Positions 5,823-14,358 of a stretch of DNA of 14,942 nucleotides are shown here, piece by piece. The stretch's first letter is position 1. Each line of letters begins with the position of its first letter. Source of the stretch: JAGLTN01 sp023135255 (GTDB taxonomy: Bacteria; Planctomycetota; Phycisphaerae; Sedimentisphaerales; Anaerobacaceae); assembly GCA_030639495.1 (NCBI GenBank), contig DAOWCP010000062.1, forward strand, positions 1 through 14,942, given 5' to 3'. Made by a program: the position numbers and the translations under genes. Below the pieces are notes generated by a model. The model made no database searches, was not told where the DNA came from, and saw nothing but the letters and a program-made list of their open reading frames with translations.

Positions 5823-6784
5823 AACTGATACCGGACAGGCTTCTTTTTAAATTCCCTTACAGTCGTCAGCAATTGATAATCTGTAATATTTTCACTCGCG
5901 ACAAATTCATCAACCAGGCAAACAATTTCCCCCATCCCCTTAGCATGCATCATTGCGAAAAGATTATAATCAAAGCCGGCAAAAGCTTTTCTCTGGTAGC
6001 AATGGCTAACCTGTCTGTAGGCCGCCAGCCTCCATCCTGCCGAGTCAGTTTCGCTTTCCTCAACCTTACACACAAACATCACATTCGCATCAAACCCAAG
6101 CAATCGATGATTCAAAACCGCTGCGATCCGTTTAACCACTCCCGCATTTTTTAATTGCCTTAGTACTTCTAAAACCGAGTCAATATCAGTCTCATCATCG
6201 CAAAGAAAATCAAAAGCATTGGAGGTTGGTTTTATCGGGTGCTGAATTTTTGTAAGTATTTTTTTCCGCAAATCCGTCAGTTCAACAACCTGCTCAGCCC
6301 CATTTTCCCCCTCTGTCACCTTATCACCGCCGCCTGCAATATCGAAATTAACATCAAGCTTAAAAAATCTCACCACCGGCAGGCTTTTAAAATTAACTTT
6401 CAATTCATCCGAAAGCTTTTTCAGCTGCCGATCAATATCCGCCTGGTCTTGACCTTGCAATGTAAACCAAAGATTATAAAAATGATCCCGCTGATAATTA
6501 TGAGATACGTTTTCCAAGCCGCTGATAACACCCGCAACTTCTTCGATTTTGTCGGCCTCCACCGCAGCAGCAACCAAAGTGCTTGCCCTGCCCAGGCTTC
6601 GATAATTTATCATCGCAGATAATCTTCTTATAACCCCCGCCTCCAGCAGTTCATTAACCCGTGACAAAACCTCCTCTTCACTAACGGCCAACTCCTCAGC
6701 AATATCCGCGAAAGGCCTCTGGCATAGGTTTAACCCCTTTTGAAGTCTGTCACAAATCTGTTTATCCAATTGTCCAAGCTGCAA
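5819..6784 (-). CDS. ahbAB: Siroheme decarboxylase, fused AhbA-AhbB
   Basis: Removes the two acetate carboxyl groups at C12 and C18 of siroheme to give 12,18-didecarboxysiroheme, the first committed step of the siroheme route to heme. The 321-residue protein is a tandem of two Lrp/AsnC-like units. Unit one (about 1-145) has a winged helix (FADIAEELAVSEEEVLSRV), the INYRSLG segment, and SHNYQR (94-99) with YNLWFT. Unit two (about 169-321) repeats this with LNHRLLG, SHCYQR (260-265) and FDYNLFAMMH. A Gly/Glu-rich linker joins them. The characterised Desulfovibrio enzyme uses two separate subunits; fusions are also known among the related Nir proteins. I chose the TTG at 6784: GAGGAG lies eight bases upstream, and it comes one base after the ahbD stop. 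An ATG at 6841 in frame would overlap ahbD by 56 bases. It is the last clear gene of the operon. Confidence 0.9.
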   Translation of the reverse strand: MQLGQLDKQICDRLQKGLNLCQRPFADIAEELAVSEEEVLSRVNELLEAGVIRRLSAMINYRSLGRASTLVAAAVEADKIEEVAGVISGLENVSHNYQRDHFYNLWFTLQGQDQADIDRQLKKLSDELKVNFKSLPVVRFFKLDVNFDIAGGGDKVTEGENGAEQVVELTDLRKKILTKIQHPIKPTSNAFDFLCDDETDIDSVLEVLRQLKNAGVVKRIAAVLNHRLLGFDANVMFVCKVEESETDSAGWRLAAYRQVSHCYQRKAFAGFDYNLFAMMHAKGMGEIVCLVDEFVASENITDYQLLTTVREFKKKPVRYQF

Positions 6785-6799
6785 TTTATTTGCTCCTCG
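6782..6799 (-). promoter_or_regulatory. Shine-Dalgarno deciding the ahbAB TTG start
   Basis: GAGGAG lies inside the last codons of ahbD, eight bases before TTG at 6782-6784. The arrangement stop, one base, start makes translational coupling with ahbD likely. Confidence 0.55.
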
Positions 6800-7814
6800 A
6801 AGGTTTAAAATCGCAAACCGGATCGCTTCCGGCATAGTCACCAGTCATCGTAAACGCCCTTGCCCTGCACCCGCCGCAACTGCTGAGATATTCACAAATC
6901 CCGCATTTGCCCTTATAGTCGTTAACCGCCCGAATCTCATTTAGAAATTTCGACTGCGTCCATATCTTTCCAAAATCGTAACCATTCTCAACAAGATTGC
7001 CCGCCGAGATATCCAAAAAGCCGCAAGTCTGTATATCACCCTTATAGCTGATAAAACCAAACCCCCTGCCACCCATACACCCGCTGGTACTCGCGCTTAA
7101 TTTTGCATCTTCCTGCCTGCAAAGCCTCGCAAATTGAGGCCCGCATGTTACCCTCACCTCGATAGGCAAATTCTGTTTTATCTCAAGCAGCTTATGCAGC
7201 AAATCTTCATATTGGCTCGCATCAAGTATCTCATCAGTCAGCGCATCAGCTCTGCCCGTCGGAACAAGAATAAACGGATTAAAACAATATGCTCCCAACT
7301 CACAACTAAGCTTAGCAACTTTTTCAACATCGGCAATGTTCAGCTTGCTAATGGTAGTATTGATCTGAAACCTCATGCCAGCTTTTTTAGCAACTTTAGC
7401 CGCCTTGATGGCTGAATCAAACGCCCCCGTAACCTGTCTGAAAGCATCGTGTCTTTGGGCCGTCGCAGCATCTATCGAAAACGACAGCGACATGATCCCC
7501 GCCTGCTTCAATTTTTCTATCGTTGTCTCATTGATCGAATATCCGCAGGTCGCCAGTACATTCCTCAGCCCCGCATCTCGGCTGTAAGAGATGAGTTCGT
7601 AGATGTCATCCCGTTCCATAGGCTCGCCGCCGGTAAATATCAAAACGCATTTCTGATAAGCCGCCAGCGAATCGATTATTTTTTTGCATTGATCGGTATC
7701 AAGCTCGCCGCTTCTGTCTGCTCCGGCATTAGCCCTGCAATGTTTACAGCTAAGCTTGCACCTGCGAGTGACCTCAAACGCTATCAGCCTTGGTTTTATA
7801 TCAACGGTTGTCAT
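6786..7814 (-). CDS. ahbD: Radical SAM heme b synthase AhbD
   Basis: Last step of the siroheme route: oxidative decarboxylation of the two propionates of iron-coproporphyrin III to vinyls, giving heme b. The protein has 342 residues. The radical SAM cluster motif is C19-x3-C23-x2-C26 (RRCKLSCKHCRA) after IAFEVT, and GGEP (62-65) binds SAM. The C-terminal SPASM/Twitch-like part has GCMGGRGFGFI, TCGFL and KCGICEYLSSCGGCRARA, which supply ligands for an auxiliary 4Fe-4S cluster and are characteristic of AhbD. These features, and the absence of the AhbC WDG-DQFWR motif, separate it from its paralogue at 8797. The ATG at 7814 overlaps the hemB stop by four bases (ATGA). No other iron-sulfur partner is in view. 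Confidence 0.92.
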   Translation of the reverse strand: MTTVDIKPRLIAFEVTRRCKLSCKHCRANAGADRSGELDTDQCKKIIDSLAAYQKCVLIFTGGEPMERDDIYELISYSRDAGLRNVLATCGYSINETTIEKLKQAGIMSLSFSIDAATAQRHDAFRQVTGAFDSAIKAAKVAKKAGMRFQINTTISKLNIADVEKVAKLSCELGAYCFNPFILVPTGRADALTDEILDASQYEDLLHKLLEIKQNLPIEVRVTCGPQFARLCRQEDAKLSASTSGCMGGRGFGFISYKGDIQTCGFLDISAGNLVENGYDFGKIWTQSKFLNEIRAVNDYKGKCGICEYLSSCGGCRARAFTMTGDYAGSDPVCDFKPSRSK

Positions 7815-8785
7815 TTTATAAGCTTTGCAACCTCTTTAGCAAAATACGTAATAATAATATCAGCGCCGGCCCGCTTGATGGAAACAAGCATTTCCATCAT
7901 CGCAACCTCGCGATCCAAAACACCGGCATCAGCAGCAGCATTTATCATCATATATTCACCGCTGACATTATACGCTGCAACAGGAATATCGAACTCTGCC
8001 TTTGCCCTGCTGATAACATCAAGAAAACAAATCGCCGGCTTAACCATAACAATATCCGCTCCCTCTTCGATATCCAGAGCAATCTCCGCCATCGCCTCAT
8101 CTATATTAGCTGGGTCCATCTGGTAAGTTTTCCTGTCTCCAGAAGTCGGCGTCGAATCTGCAACATCGCGGAAAGGCCCATAGAAAGCCGAAGCATACTT
8201 CGCCGAATACGCCATTATCGCTGTATCATAAAACCCATTCTCCTCGAATGCCTGCCTGATATATGCGACTCTGCCGTCCATCATATCAGACGGCGCAATA
8301 ACATCGGCCCCTGCCTGTGCATGTGACAAAGCAACCTTAGCCAAAAGCTCACAACTGGCATCGTTGTCGATTTTGCCGGCATCATTCACAACCCCGCAAT
8401 GGCCATGGCTGGTATAGGCACAAAGACAAACATCAGTAATAACAAGCAATTGCGGACATGCCATTTTGATCGCCCGGACCGCCTGCTGAACCGCGCCATC
8501 CTCCGCCCATGCCTGCGAGCCTTGCTCATCTTTCTGCACAGCCTGACCAAACAACAATATCGCCGGTATGCCAAGCTGCTGAATCTCTTTAGCTTCATCG
8601 ACAATACTATCAGGCGAAAAATGGAAACAACCCTTCATAGAAGCTATCTCTTCTTTAACTGCCCGCCCAGCCTTAACAAACAACGGATAGATAAGGTCCG
8701 TGACATTCAAACTCGTCTGGCGAACCATTTTTCTCATGGCCTCACTGCTGCGAAGCCTTCTCATTCTGTTTTCCGGAAATACCAT
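7811..8785 (-). CDS. hemB: Porphobilinogen synthase (delta-aminolevulinate dehydratase) HemB
   Basis: Condenses two 5-aminolevulinate molecules into porphobilinogen in the cytosol. The protein has 324 residues, the usual length. The zinc-binding cysteines are present as C120-x-C122-x7-C130 in DVCLCAYTSHGHCG, so it is the zinc-type enzyme. The Schiff-base lysines are Lys196 (MAYSAKYASAFYGPFR) and Lys249 (VMVKPA). The segment after the second lysine reads PAICFLD rather than the common PALPYLD, a mild oddity. I chose the ATG at 8785, with GAGG eight bases upstream and 11 bases after the ahbC stop. An upstream in-frame start at 8830 would overlap ahbC and add 15 unrelated residues. It sits between the two radical SAM genes of the late pathway. 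Confidence 0.96.
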   Translation of the reverse strand: MVFPENRMRRLRSSEAMRKMVRQTSLNVTDLIYPLFVKAGRAVKEEIASMKGCFHFSPDSIVDEAKEIQQLGIPAILLFGQAVQKDEQGSQAWAEDGAVQQAVRAIKMACPQLLVITDVCLCAYTSHGHCGVVNDAGKIDNDASCELLAKVALSHAQAGADVIAPSDMMDGRVAYIRQAFEENGFYDTAIMAYSAKYASAFYGPFRDVADSTPTSGDRKTYQMDPANIDEAMAEIALDIEEGADIVMVKPAICFLDVISRAKAEFDIPVAAYNVSGEYMMINAAADAGVLDREVAMMEMLVSIKRAGADIIITYFAKEVAKLIK

Positions 8786-8796
8786 TTTGTTGTCCT

Positions 8797-9942
8797 CTAC
8801 TTTGTAATTTCCTCTTTGGTCAAATAACATCCAGGCTCATTAACCCAGTTTTCATCGCTGATGCCGGCGCCGAGAAATCTGTAATTACCCCTGCAAAGTT
8901 CAAACCACTTGCAGCTTTTGCAAATTTCGGCGGCGAACTTATCTTTGTTGTGCAGCTTATACAATACCGGATCGCTGTCGCTGTACCATATATCCTTAAA
9001 CCTTTTCTCAGTGACATTACCCAGACAATAATTTCTCCAGAACTGGTCAGCATAAACGCTTCCATCCCAGCTTACACATGCGATCTTTTCGCCGATCTTA
9101 TTGCCCCCATTAATCATCAAAAGCTCTTTTGCTTTTTCAAAATCTGCATGGCCCTGCTCTTGCATCTTCACCAGCACATAAGGCCCATCAGCATGATTGC
9201 CAACCGTCAAAACCTCATCGATTTGGTCTTTAGTGACAAACTGCTGGGTCTTTGCGATAATGTTGTCTATCGTTGCTCTGGTTTGTTGGGGGGATAGGGT
9301 TTGGTCTGATATCTCGGTTGCTCTGCCCGTACTTATCAAATGATAAAAACATATTCTGCGTATGCCATTGTCGGATGCGATATCGAACATCTCGCTGGCG
9401 AAATCTTTGTTGTCTTTGGTTATTGTGAAACGAAGCCCCGCTTTAATATTGTACTTTCGACAATTCTTAAACCCCGCGATAGTCTTATCAAAACAACCAT
9501 CAACGCCTCGAAACTTATCGTGGAGGTGTTTTGGACCGTCGAGGGAAATACCGATATAGCCTATATCAACGCCGGCAAGCTTCTCTGCAGTTCGTTCATC
9601 TATCAAAGTGCCGTTAGTAGAAATAACCGTCCTCAGCCCGATCTTTTTCGCATAGGTAAGCAGTTCAAAAAGGTCGCCCCGAAGCAAAGGCTCACCGCCG
9701 CTAAAAAGCACTACGGGACAATTGGCCTCTTGCAAGTGATCGAGCAGGTCGATTGCCTGGGTTGTGTTTAGCTCGATATCATTCAGGGATTTATCAGAGC
9801 TGCTGTAACAATGCTGACATCTTAGATTGCATTTTTTCGTACAATTGAAAACCGCTATAGGCCCAAAATCGTTTCGCTTATTATATCTCAAGTGGTCAGA
9901 CTCACCCGCCAAACCGCAATATAGCTTTGAAATATTAATCAT
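8797..9942 (-). CDS. ahbC: Radical SAM 12,18-didecarboxysiroheme deacetylase AhbC
   Basis: Removes the acetate side chains at C2 and C7 of didecarboxysiroheme to give iron-coproporphyrin III. The protein has 381 residues. The radical SAM motif is C38-x3-C42-x2-C45 (KKCNLRCQHCYSSS) following GPIAVFN, and LLFSGGEPLLR-type SAM-binding sequence is present. AhbC/NirJ hallmarks follow: RTVISTNGTLI, GNHADGPYV, CVSWDGSVYADQFWRN with CLGNV, and a C-terminal Cys set, CKSCKWFELCRGN, for an auxiliary cluster. NirJ of the heme d1 pathway is the closest alternative, but its partner enzymes are absent, whereas AhbD is two genes on. I prefer the ATG at 9942 (MINISKLYCG); an in-frame GTG at 9951 adds three residues. 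There is a 50-base gap to the cobA-hemD stop, the widest in this operon. Confidence 0.92.
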   Translation of the reverse strand: MINISKLYCGLAGESDHLRYNKRNDFGPIAVFNCTKKCNLRCQHCYSSSDKSLNDIELNTTQAIDLLDHLQEANCPVVLFSGGEPLLRGDLFELLTYAKKIGLRTVISTNGTLIDERTAEKLAGVDIGYIGISLDGPKHLHDKFRGVDGCFDKTIAGFKNCRKYNIKAGLRFTITKDNKDFASEMFDIASDNGIRRICFYHLISTGRATEISDQTLSPQQTRATIDNIIAKTQQFVTKDQIDEVLTVGNHADGPYVLVKMQEQGHADFEKAKELLMINGGNKIGEKIACVSWDGSVYADQFWRNYCLGNVTEKRFKDIWYSDSDPVLYKLHNKDKFAAEICKSCKWFELCRGNYRFLGAGISDENWVNEPGCYLTKEEITK

Positions 9943-9992
9943 TTTTAACACTCACATCTAAGTTTTAGCTATCGCGGCTCTCCGTGTCCTGT

Positions 9993-11513
9993 TTATCCGC
10001 GGGTATAATAATTTTCTGTCGCGTCAAGCAATCCATCCATTGTATGCTCAGCCGCCTGGATTTCAACATCAATTCCAACCTCGCCGAGCTTTGCCGATGT
10101 CACAGGCCCTACAGAAGCAATTATGACATTATGAGATTTTACCAATTCGACATCTATCTGCTCGAAAAAACTGCTGACCGCTGACGGGCTGGCAAAAGTA
10201 ATACAATCCACACCACCGGCTTTTATTTGCTCCTGCAAACCTTGAGCATCACTTCTAACAGGCTTGATATCATAAACACTCGTCTTGGTAATATTAGCTC
10301 CGGAAGCAACTAAAATATCTTCAAGGTCTTTATTCGCTAACTCAGACCGTAATAGTAGTACCTCTTTCGCACGGACATCAGCAAATTTCACCAACCCCGC
10401 CCCCAAATCTTTACTCGTAAAAGTCTCCGGCACAAAATCAGCTTTCAAACCAAACTTTTCCAACTGCCAGGCTGTCCTTTTGCCGATGGCTGCGATTTTC
10501 ATCGGGCCGAAAACCCTGCTGTCTTTGCCGGCAGTCTTCAGAAAATCAAAGAATATCCGCACGCCGTTAACGCTGGTAAACACTACCCAATCGAAGCTAT
10601 TAAATTTTTCCATCGCCCTCAAAAACTCATTACCCTCAGTTATAGGCTCGATAGCGATAGTAGCAAATTCGATAGCATTGCCGCCTCGTTCAGCTATCTT
10701 TTCCGCAGAATCCGCATTGCCGGGTCTATCACGGGTAACAACAATATTCCTGCCGAACATAGCCTTATTCATAAACCAGTTAAGTGACAAATCACTGCTG
10801 GCTGTTTGACCAACTATTATAAGAGCAGGCGGCGCAAATTCGCCTTTTCGACTTTCAGCCACCAGCTGATTCAACTTCGTCTGCAAAACTCTCTGGTCGG
10901 CGGTTGTTGCATTGCTGACTATTGCTGTCGGAGTATTCTCATCCATACCATTATCAATAAGCCTGCTGACGATAAGCTCAATATTACCCATCCCCATATA
11001 AAAAACTATCGTGCCCCTGAATTTCGCGAGCAGATCCCAGTCTATCGAACTTTCCTTTTTGTCCTGAGCCTGCCTGCCTGTAACAAAAACAATCTGCGAG
11101 TTGTAGTTTCTGTCTGTAAGCATAATTCCGCTATACTCTGCCGCCGCGATAGCAGCGGTTATCCCAGGCACGATCTCGAATTCGATACCAGCCTGGACTA
11201 AAACTTTTGCTTCTTCCGCTCCTCTACCGAAAATACACGGATCGCCTCCCTTAAGCCTGACAACAGTTTTGCCCGCTAATGCTTTTTCAACGCTTATCTG
11301 ATTTATTTGATCCTGACCAAAACTACCTTTACCTATTCGCTTGGGAACATGAATGATCTCAGCGTCAGCACTGGCATATTTCAGCAATGCCGGATTGGCA
11401 AGTTTGTCACAAACTACGCAATCAGCTTTTGCAATAGCCTTCATGCCGCAAACCGTTATCAGATCCGCTCTGCCCGGGCCGGCGCCGACGAGATAGACTT
11501 TGCCCTTACTCAT
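9993..11513 (-). CDS. cobA-hemD: Bifunctional uroporphyrinogen-III C-methyltransferase / uroporphyrinogen-III synthase (CobA-HemD fusion)
   Basis: One 506-residue polypeptide joins two consecutive steps. The N-terminal SUMT domain (about 1-245) uses SAM to methylate uroporphyrinogen III at C2 and C7, giving precorrin-2. It shows YLVGAGPGRADLIT (7-20), VRLKGGDPCIFGRG (85-98), VPGITA (115-120) and the YMGM segment (172-175). The C-terminal HemD domain (about 254-506) cyclises hydroxymethylbilane with D-ring inversion; it shows NIVVTRDR, FDWVVFTSVNGV, AAIGKRTAWQL, ITFASPSAV and the SVGPVTS segment. HemD domains are poorly conserved, but these landmarks are clear. The fusion sends the branch-point intermediate towards siroheme. 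AAGGA is eight bases before the ATG, which overlaps the hemC stop by eight bases. There is no CysG-type dehydrogenase/ferrochelatase domain. Confidence 0.95.
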   Translation of the reverse strand: MSKGKVYLVGAGPGRADLITVCGMKAIAKADCVVCDKLANPALLKYASADAEIIHVPKRIGKGSFGQDQINQISVEKALAGKTVVRLKGGDPCIFGRGAEEAKVLVQAGIEFEIVPGITAAIAAAEYSGIMLTDRNYNSQIVFVTGRQAQDKKESSIDWDLLAKFRGTIVFYMGMGNIELIVSRLIDNGMDENTPTAIVSNATTADQRVLQTKLNQLVAESRKGEFAPPALIIVGQTASSDLSLNWFMNKAMFGRNIVVTRDRPGNADSAEKIAERGGNAIEFATIAIEPITEGNEFLRAMEKFNSFDWVVFTSVNGVRIFFDFLKTAGKDSRVFGPMKIAAIGKRTAWQLEKFGLKADFVPETFTSKDLGAGLVKFADVRAKEVLLLRSELANKDLEDILVASGANITKTSVYDIKPVRSDAQGLQEQIKAGGVDCITFASPSAVSSFFEQIDVELVKSHNVIIASVGPVTSAKLGEVGIDVEIQAAEHTMDGLLDATENYYTRG

Positions 11514-12432
11514 TTTTTAATTCCTTCAGTATCTCACTGCCCCCCGCTATCAAGAGTTCATTGGCTAGCTGCTGGGCTGTTTCAATCGCTTTTTCTAACT
11601 TGCCGACTTTCTTTTTTCTGATGAATCTTTTACCAACAATATCAGAAATAAAGGCTTCGATACATATCTGATCGCCTGTAATCTTCGCAAAAGCGCCCAC
11701 AGGTCCATGACAGCCGCACTTGGTAGTGACAAGTATCTGTCTCTCCGCCAAAACTTCCACCCTGCTGTTTTTATCATCTATCAATGAAAGAATCTCCGCG
11801 ACAGAATCATCGTCCCTTCTGCACTGAATCGCCAAAGCGCCCTGCGCCGGAGCAGGGAGAAAATCGGCGATATCAAAATCAAAACTTATTTCATCGTTTA
11901 GTCCCAGCCTATCAAGACCGGCTTTTGCAACGATAACCGCATCAACTTTGCCGGATTTGGCGAGTTCAACCCTGGTTGACACATTGCCCCTGACTGATAT
12001 TATCTCGATATCGTCTCTTAGATGCAATATCTGTGAGGCACGGCGAAGGCTTGATGTTCCAATGCGAGAGGCTCTTTTCAAATCAGCAATACAACTAACA
12101 CCATCTGCAGCAATCACACTGTCACCAACTGCTCCCCTGACAGCAACCGCAGCAATACAAAGCCTGTCAGGCTCTGCTGTCGGCAAATCTTTCAAACTAT
12201 GAACCGCAAAATCAGCCTTTCCCGCCAGTAGCTCATTCTCCACCTGAGATGTAAAAAAACCCGTCCCCGGCAAATTCCACAATGCTGTTTTCTTATCTTT
12301 ATCTCCTGAAGTTATGATCTTTTTTATTCGCACGTCAAGGTCTGGTCTTTTCTCTTTGAGCATAGCTATAATCAATTCAGTCTGGGCGATAGCCAAATCC
12401 GTACCACGAGTAGCAACTGTTAAAACCCCCAT
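11506..12432 (-). CDS. hemC: Hydroxymethylbilane synthase (porphobilinogen deaminase) HemC
   Basis: Polymerises four porphobilinogens into hydroxymethylbilane on a covalent dipyrromethane cofactor. The protein has 308 residues, a normal length. Motifs in order: VATRGTDLAIAQT at the start, DFAVHSLKDLP (75-84) with the catalytic Asp82, IGTSSLRRASQ (124-134), VRGNVSTR (147-154), LPAPAQGALAIQCR (192-205), and the cofactor-attachment region ERQILVTTKCGCHGPVGA. There Cys241 aligns with the attachment Cys, and Cys239 is an extra neighbour. The lid segment reads PGTGFFTSQVENELL rather than the common GKGLFTKELE, a divergence I think occurs in related phyla. Its ATG overlaps the hemA stop by one base (TGATG), so expression is coupled. 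Confidence 0.96.
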   Translation of the reverse strand: MGVLTVATRGTDLAIAQTELIIAMLKEKRPDLDVRIKKIITSGDKDKKTALWNLPGTGFFTSQVENELLAGKADFAVHSLKDLPTAEPDRLCIAAVAVRGAVGDSVIAADGVSCIADLKRASRIGTSSLRRASQILHLRDDIEIISVRGNVSTRVELAKSGKVDAVIVAKAGLDRLGLNDEISFDFDIADFLPAPAQGALAIQCRRDDDSVAEILSLIDDKNSRVEVLAERQILVTTKCGCHGPVGAFAKITGDQICIEAFISDIVGKRFIRKKKVGKLEKAIETAQQLANELLIAGGSEILKELKNE

Positions 12433-13703
12433 CAGCCTTGCCTGCCCTGCGAGAAAAACATTTTATTTATATAATCCAATGCTACCATCTGCTCTTCGGT
12501 GAGTTCATCTTCACCGCTTGATTTAAGAAAACTCACAGGTCCATGCAAAACCTTTTTGACAAGTGACTGGGCAAAAAGCTCCAGTCTTTCTCTGTCACCA
12601 GATGGGAAATCTTTCGCGTATCTTTCCACTTCCGCAATGGCAAGCTCATAGCCTTGCTGATGAAGATTAGAAATGATTGGCACAATCTTCAAACCATCAT
12701 ACCATTTAAAAAACTTATCCGTATACTCATCGACAATCTCATTGGCTTTGGGGACTTCATTTGCTCTTTTCTGCCTGTTAATACAAATCCTCTCATCAAG
12801 ATCATCAATATTGTATAATTTAACACAGCCGATGTCACCAACCTCAGGCTCGACATCTCTGGGCACAGCAATATCAATTATAACCAAAGGCCTGTCCCTG
12901 CTATCAAGTTGATTTTTCAACTTATCATAACTAACCACAAACTCCTGTGCTGCTGTCGAACATATCACAAGATCAGCCGCCGCAATTTCGTCGTAAAGCT
13001 CTTCTAATGGAGCCGTTGTTCCCGTATTTAAACTTTCACAAAGTACTTGTGCATTTTCAATATTTCGGTTCACAACTCTAAGCTTACCAAGCCCAGCTTT
13101 GCAAAGATACTTTGCTGCAAGCTCTGCGTTTTCACCAGCGCCAACCATAACCGCACAACAATTTTTCAGATCAAGCTCCTTCTTAGCAAGCTCAACCGCT
13201 GCCAGAGAAATCGAAACCGCTCCGCAATTAATATCCGTCGAACTGCGAACCATCTTACCAACCCGAAACGCATTATGAAAAAGTCTGTGAAAGACAAATC
13301 TGCTCATCTTATAATGGGTCGAAATCGAATAAGCCTCTTTAACCTGCGAAAGTATCTGGTTCTCGCCGAGCATCTGAGAATCAAGCCCGGCAGAAACCTG
13401 GAAAAGATGACGCACGGCATCGATATCCCGCATATTTTTGCTGAACTTCTTCCAGCAATCGCTGCCCTGCGGATTGACCTGCTGCAAAAGCTCACGGAGA
13501 AAACCATCACAGTCAAATTCCTTTTTGGCGTATATGTAAAATTCCAGGCGATTACAGGTTTTCAAGATCGCAGCTTCATTTATGCCAGGCTTTTCGTGCA
13601 TAGCTTTGAGCATCGTCTTGATATGCTCATCAGTTAAGCTAAGCTTTTCCCGCTGGGCAACCGGACAATTGTTATGTGTAGTGCTATTTAAAACAAGCTT
13701 CAT
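12432..13703 (-). CDS. hemA: Glutamyl-tRNA reductase HemA
   Basis: First step of the C5 pathway: NADPH-dependent reduction of glutamyl-tRNA(Glu) to glutamate-1-semialdehyde. The protein has 423 residues, standard length. The catalytic Cys50 lies in KTCNRLEFY, and the substrate-domain motif SAGLDSQMLGENQILSQVKEA spans 104-124. The NADPH-binding fold has VMVGAGENAELAAKYL near 185-200, then VVNRN and CSTAAQEFVV, and DIAVPRDVEP. The C-terminal dimerisation domain ends with VKKVLHGPVSFLK. The ATG at 13703 overlaps the end of the upstream gene by 20 bases; its ribosome site is weak (AAGAG), so coupling may matter. The partner enzyme, glutamate-1-semialdehyde aminotransferase (HemL), is not in the window. 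Confidence 0.97.
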   Translation of the reverse strand: MKLVLNSTTHNNCPVAQREKLSLTDEHIKTMLKAMHEKPGINEAAILKTCNRLEFYIYAKKEFDCDGFLRELLQQVNPQGSDCWKKFSKNMRDIDAVRHLFQVSAGLDSQMLGENQILSQVKEAYSISTHYKMSRFVFHRLFHNAFRVGKMVRSSTDINCGAVSISLAAVELAKKELDLKNCCAVMVGAGENAELAAKYLCKAGLGKLRVVNRNIENAQVLCESLNTGTTAPLEELYDEIAAADLVICSTAAQEFVVSYDKLKNQLDSRDRPLVIIDIAVPRDVEPEVGDIGCVKLYNIDDLDERICINRQKRANEVPKANEIVDEYTDKFFKWYDGLKIVPIISNLHQQGYELAIAEVERYAKDFPSGDRERLELFAQSLVKKVLHGPVSFLKSSGEDELTEEQMVALDYINKMFFSQGRQG

Positions 13704-14358
13704 GTTTGTTGCTCTTAAAATTTTTAATTTTTAACTTACAAACTATTAATGTTATCAAAGCTGCCAAAACTATCAAGACCAAACTGAAAACAGCTATATA
13801 TTCAATGAGCATATCTTCACCAGCAGGCAAAGACGACAGCTCAATATTCACCAATCGCCCCGCCTGGATATTCTCAGCGGTATAAATACCAGAATACCGA
13901 GACCGCAACGTCCGGTACGAATTAAACTTCAGTAAATCACTTTTTAACGTGGTCCCAGGCCCGGAAACATAAACGACCATCGAATCAATATCATGGTTGG
14001 CCTTAAAGCACACCCGGCATCTGCCCCTGTCATTAGCTATAAAATAAGTAAAACTGACAGAATCTATCACGCTGTCAGCTTTAAGCTCTTTACTTACGAT
14101 TTGCCTGTTTTGTTCGCTATTCGCATCTTTTTGTCCTTCCAGAGACGCTGTTTCCGGAATCTCAAAATCAACCTCCCAATCGCTGCCTGCGTTATCTCTG
14201 CGATATACCCACAGGTTCTCAAACCGCACCTCATTGACATCAGCTTTGATAAAGATATGAAGCATTTTTATTTTAACAGTTTCGTCTTTGGCCTCTTGCG
14301 CTGCAAAAGAAACTGCTGAGGATATCAGGACTAAAAATAAAACAAGAATTTTTCTCAT
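13684..14358 (-). CDS. Membrane-anchored extracytoplasmic protein with CxxC, between ccmF and hemA
   Basis: A 224-residue protein not recognised as a known family. It has a signal peptide (residues 1 to about 19, MRKILVLFLVLISSAVSFA), an exported domain of about 160 residues with beta-rich, charged character, and one C-terminal membrane span (about 184-207) followed by a short basic cytoplasmic tail. The exported domain carries a single CxxC pair, C114-x-x-C117 (RGRCRVCF). The start is well supported by CGGAGG five bases before the ATG, which overlaps the ccmF stop by four bases; the end overlaps hemA by 20. Position next to ccmF and the CxxC suggest a part in cytochrome c maturation, for example apocytochrome thiol handling as CcmH does. 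The CcmH motif itself (R-C-x-x-C-Q) is not present. Function is inference. Confidence 0.75.
   Translation of the reverse strand: MRKILVLFLVLISSAVSFAAQEAKDETVKIKMLHIFIKADVNEVRFENLWVYRRDNAGSDWEVDFEIPETASLEGQKDANSEQNRQIVSKELKADSVIDSVSFTYFIANDRGRCRVCFKANHDIDSMVVYVSGPGTTLKSDLLKFNSYRTLRSRYSGIYTAENIQAGRLVNIELSSLPAGEDMLIEYIAVFSLVLIVLAALITLIVCKLKIKNFKSNKHEACFK

Noticed and set aside
6785..6841. ATG at 6841 as the ahbAB start
   Set aside because: It would overlap ahbD by 56 bases and add 19 non-family residues, whereas TTG at 6784 has GAGGAG at proper spacing.
7449..8326. Long plus-strand ORFs (225 and 178 codons) antisense to ahbD and hemB
   Set aside because: The opposite strand carries two fully recognisable enzymes; these frames match no family and have no ribosome sites.
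9973..10001. CGCGG/CCGCG inverted repeat spanning the cobA-hemD stop as a terminator
   Set aside because: The stem is only 5 bp with a 19-base loop and has no T run, so termination inside the operon is not supported.
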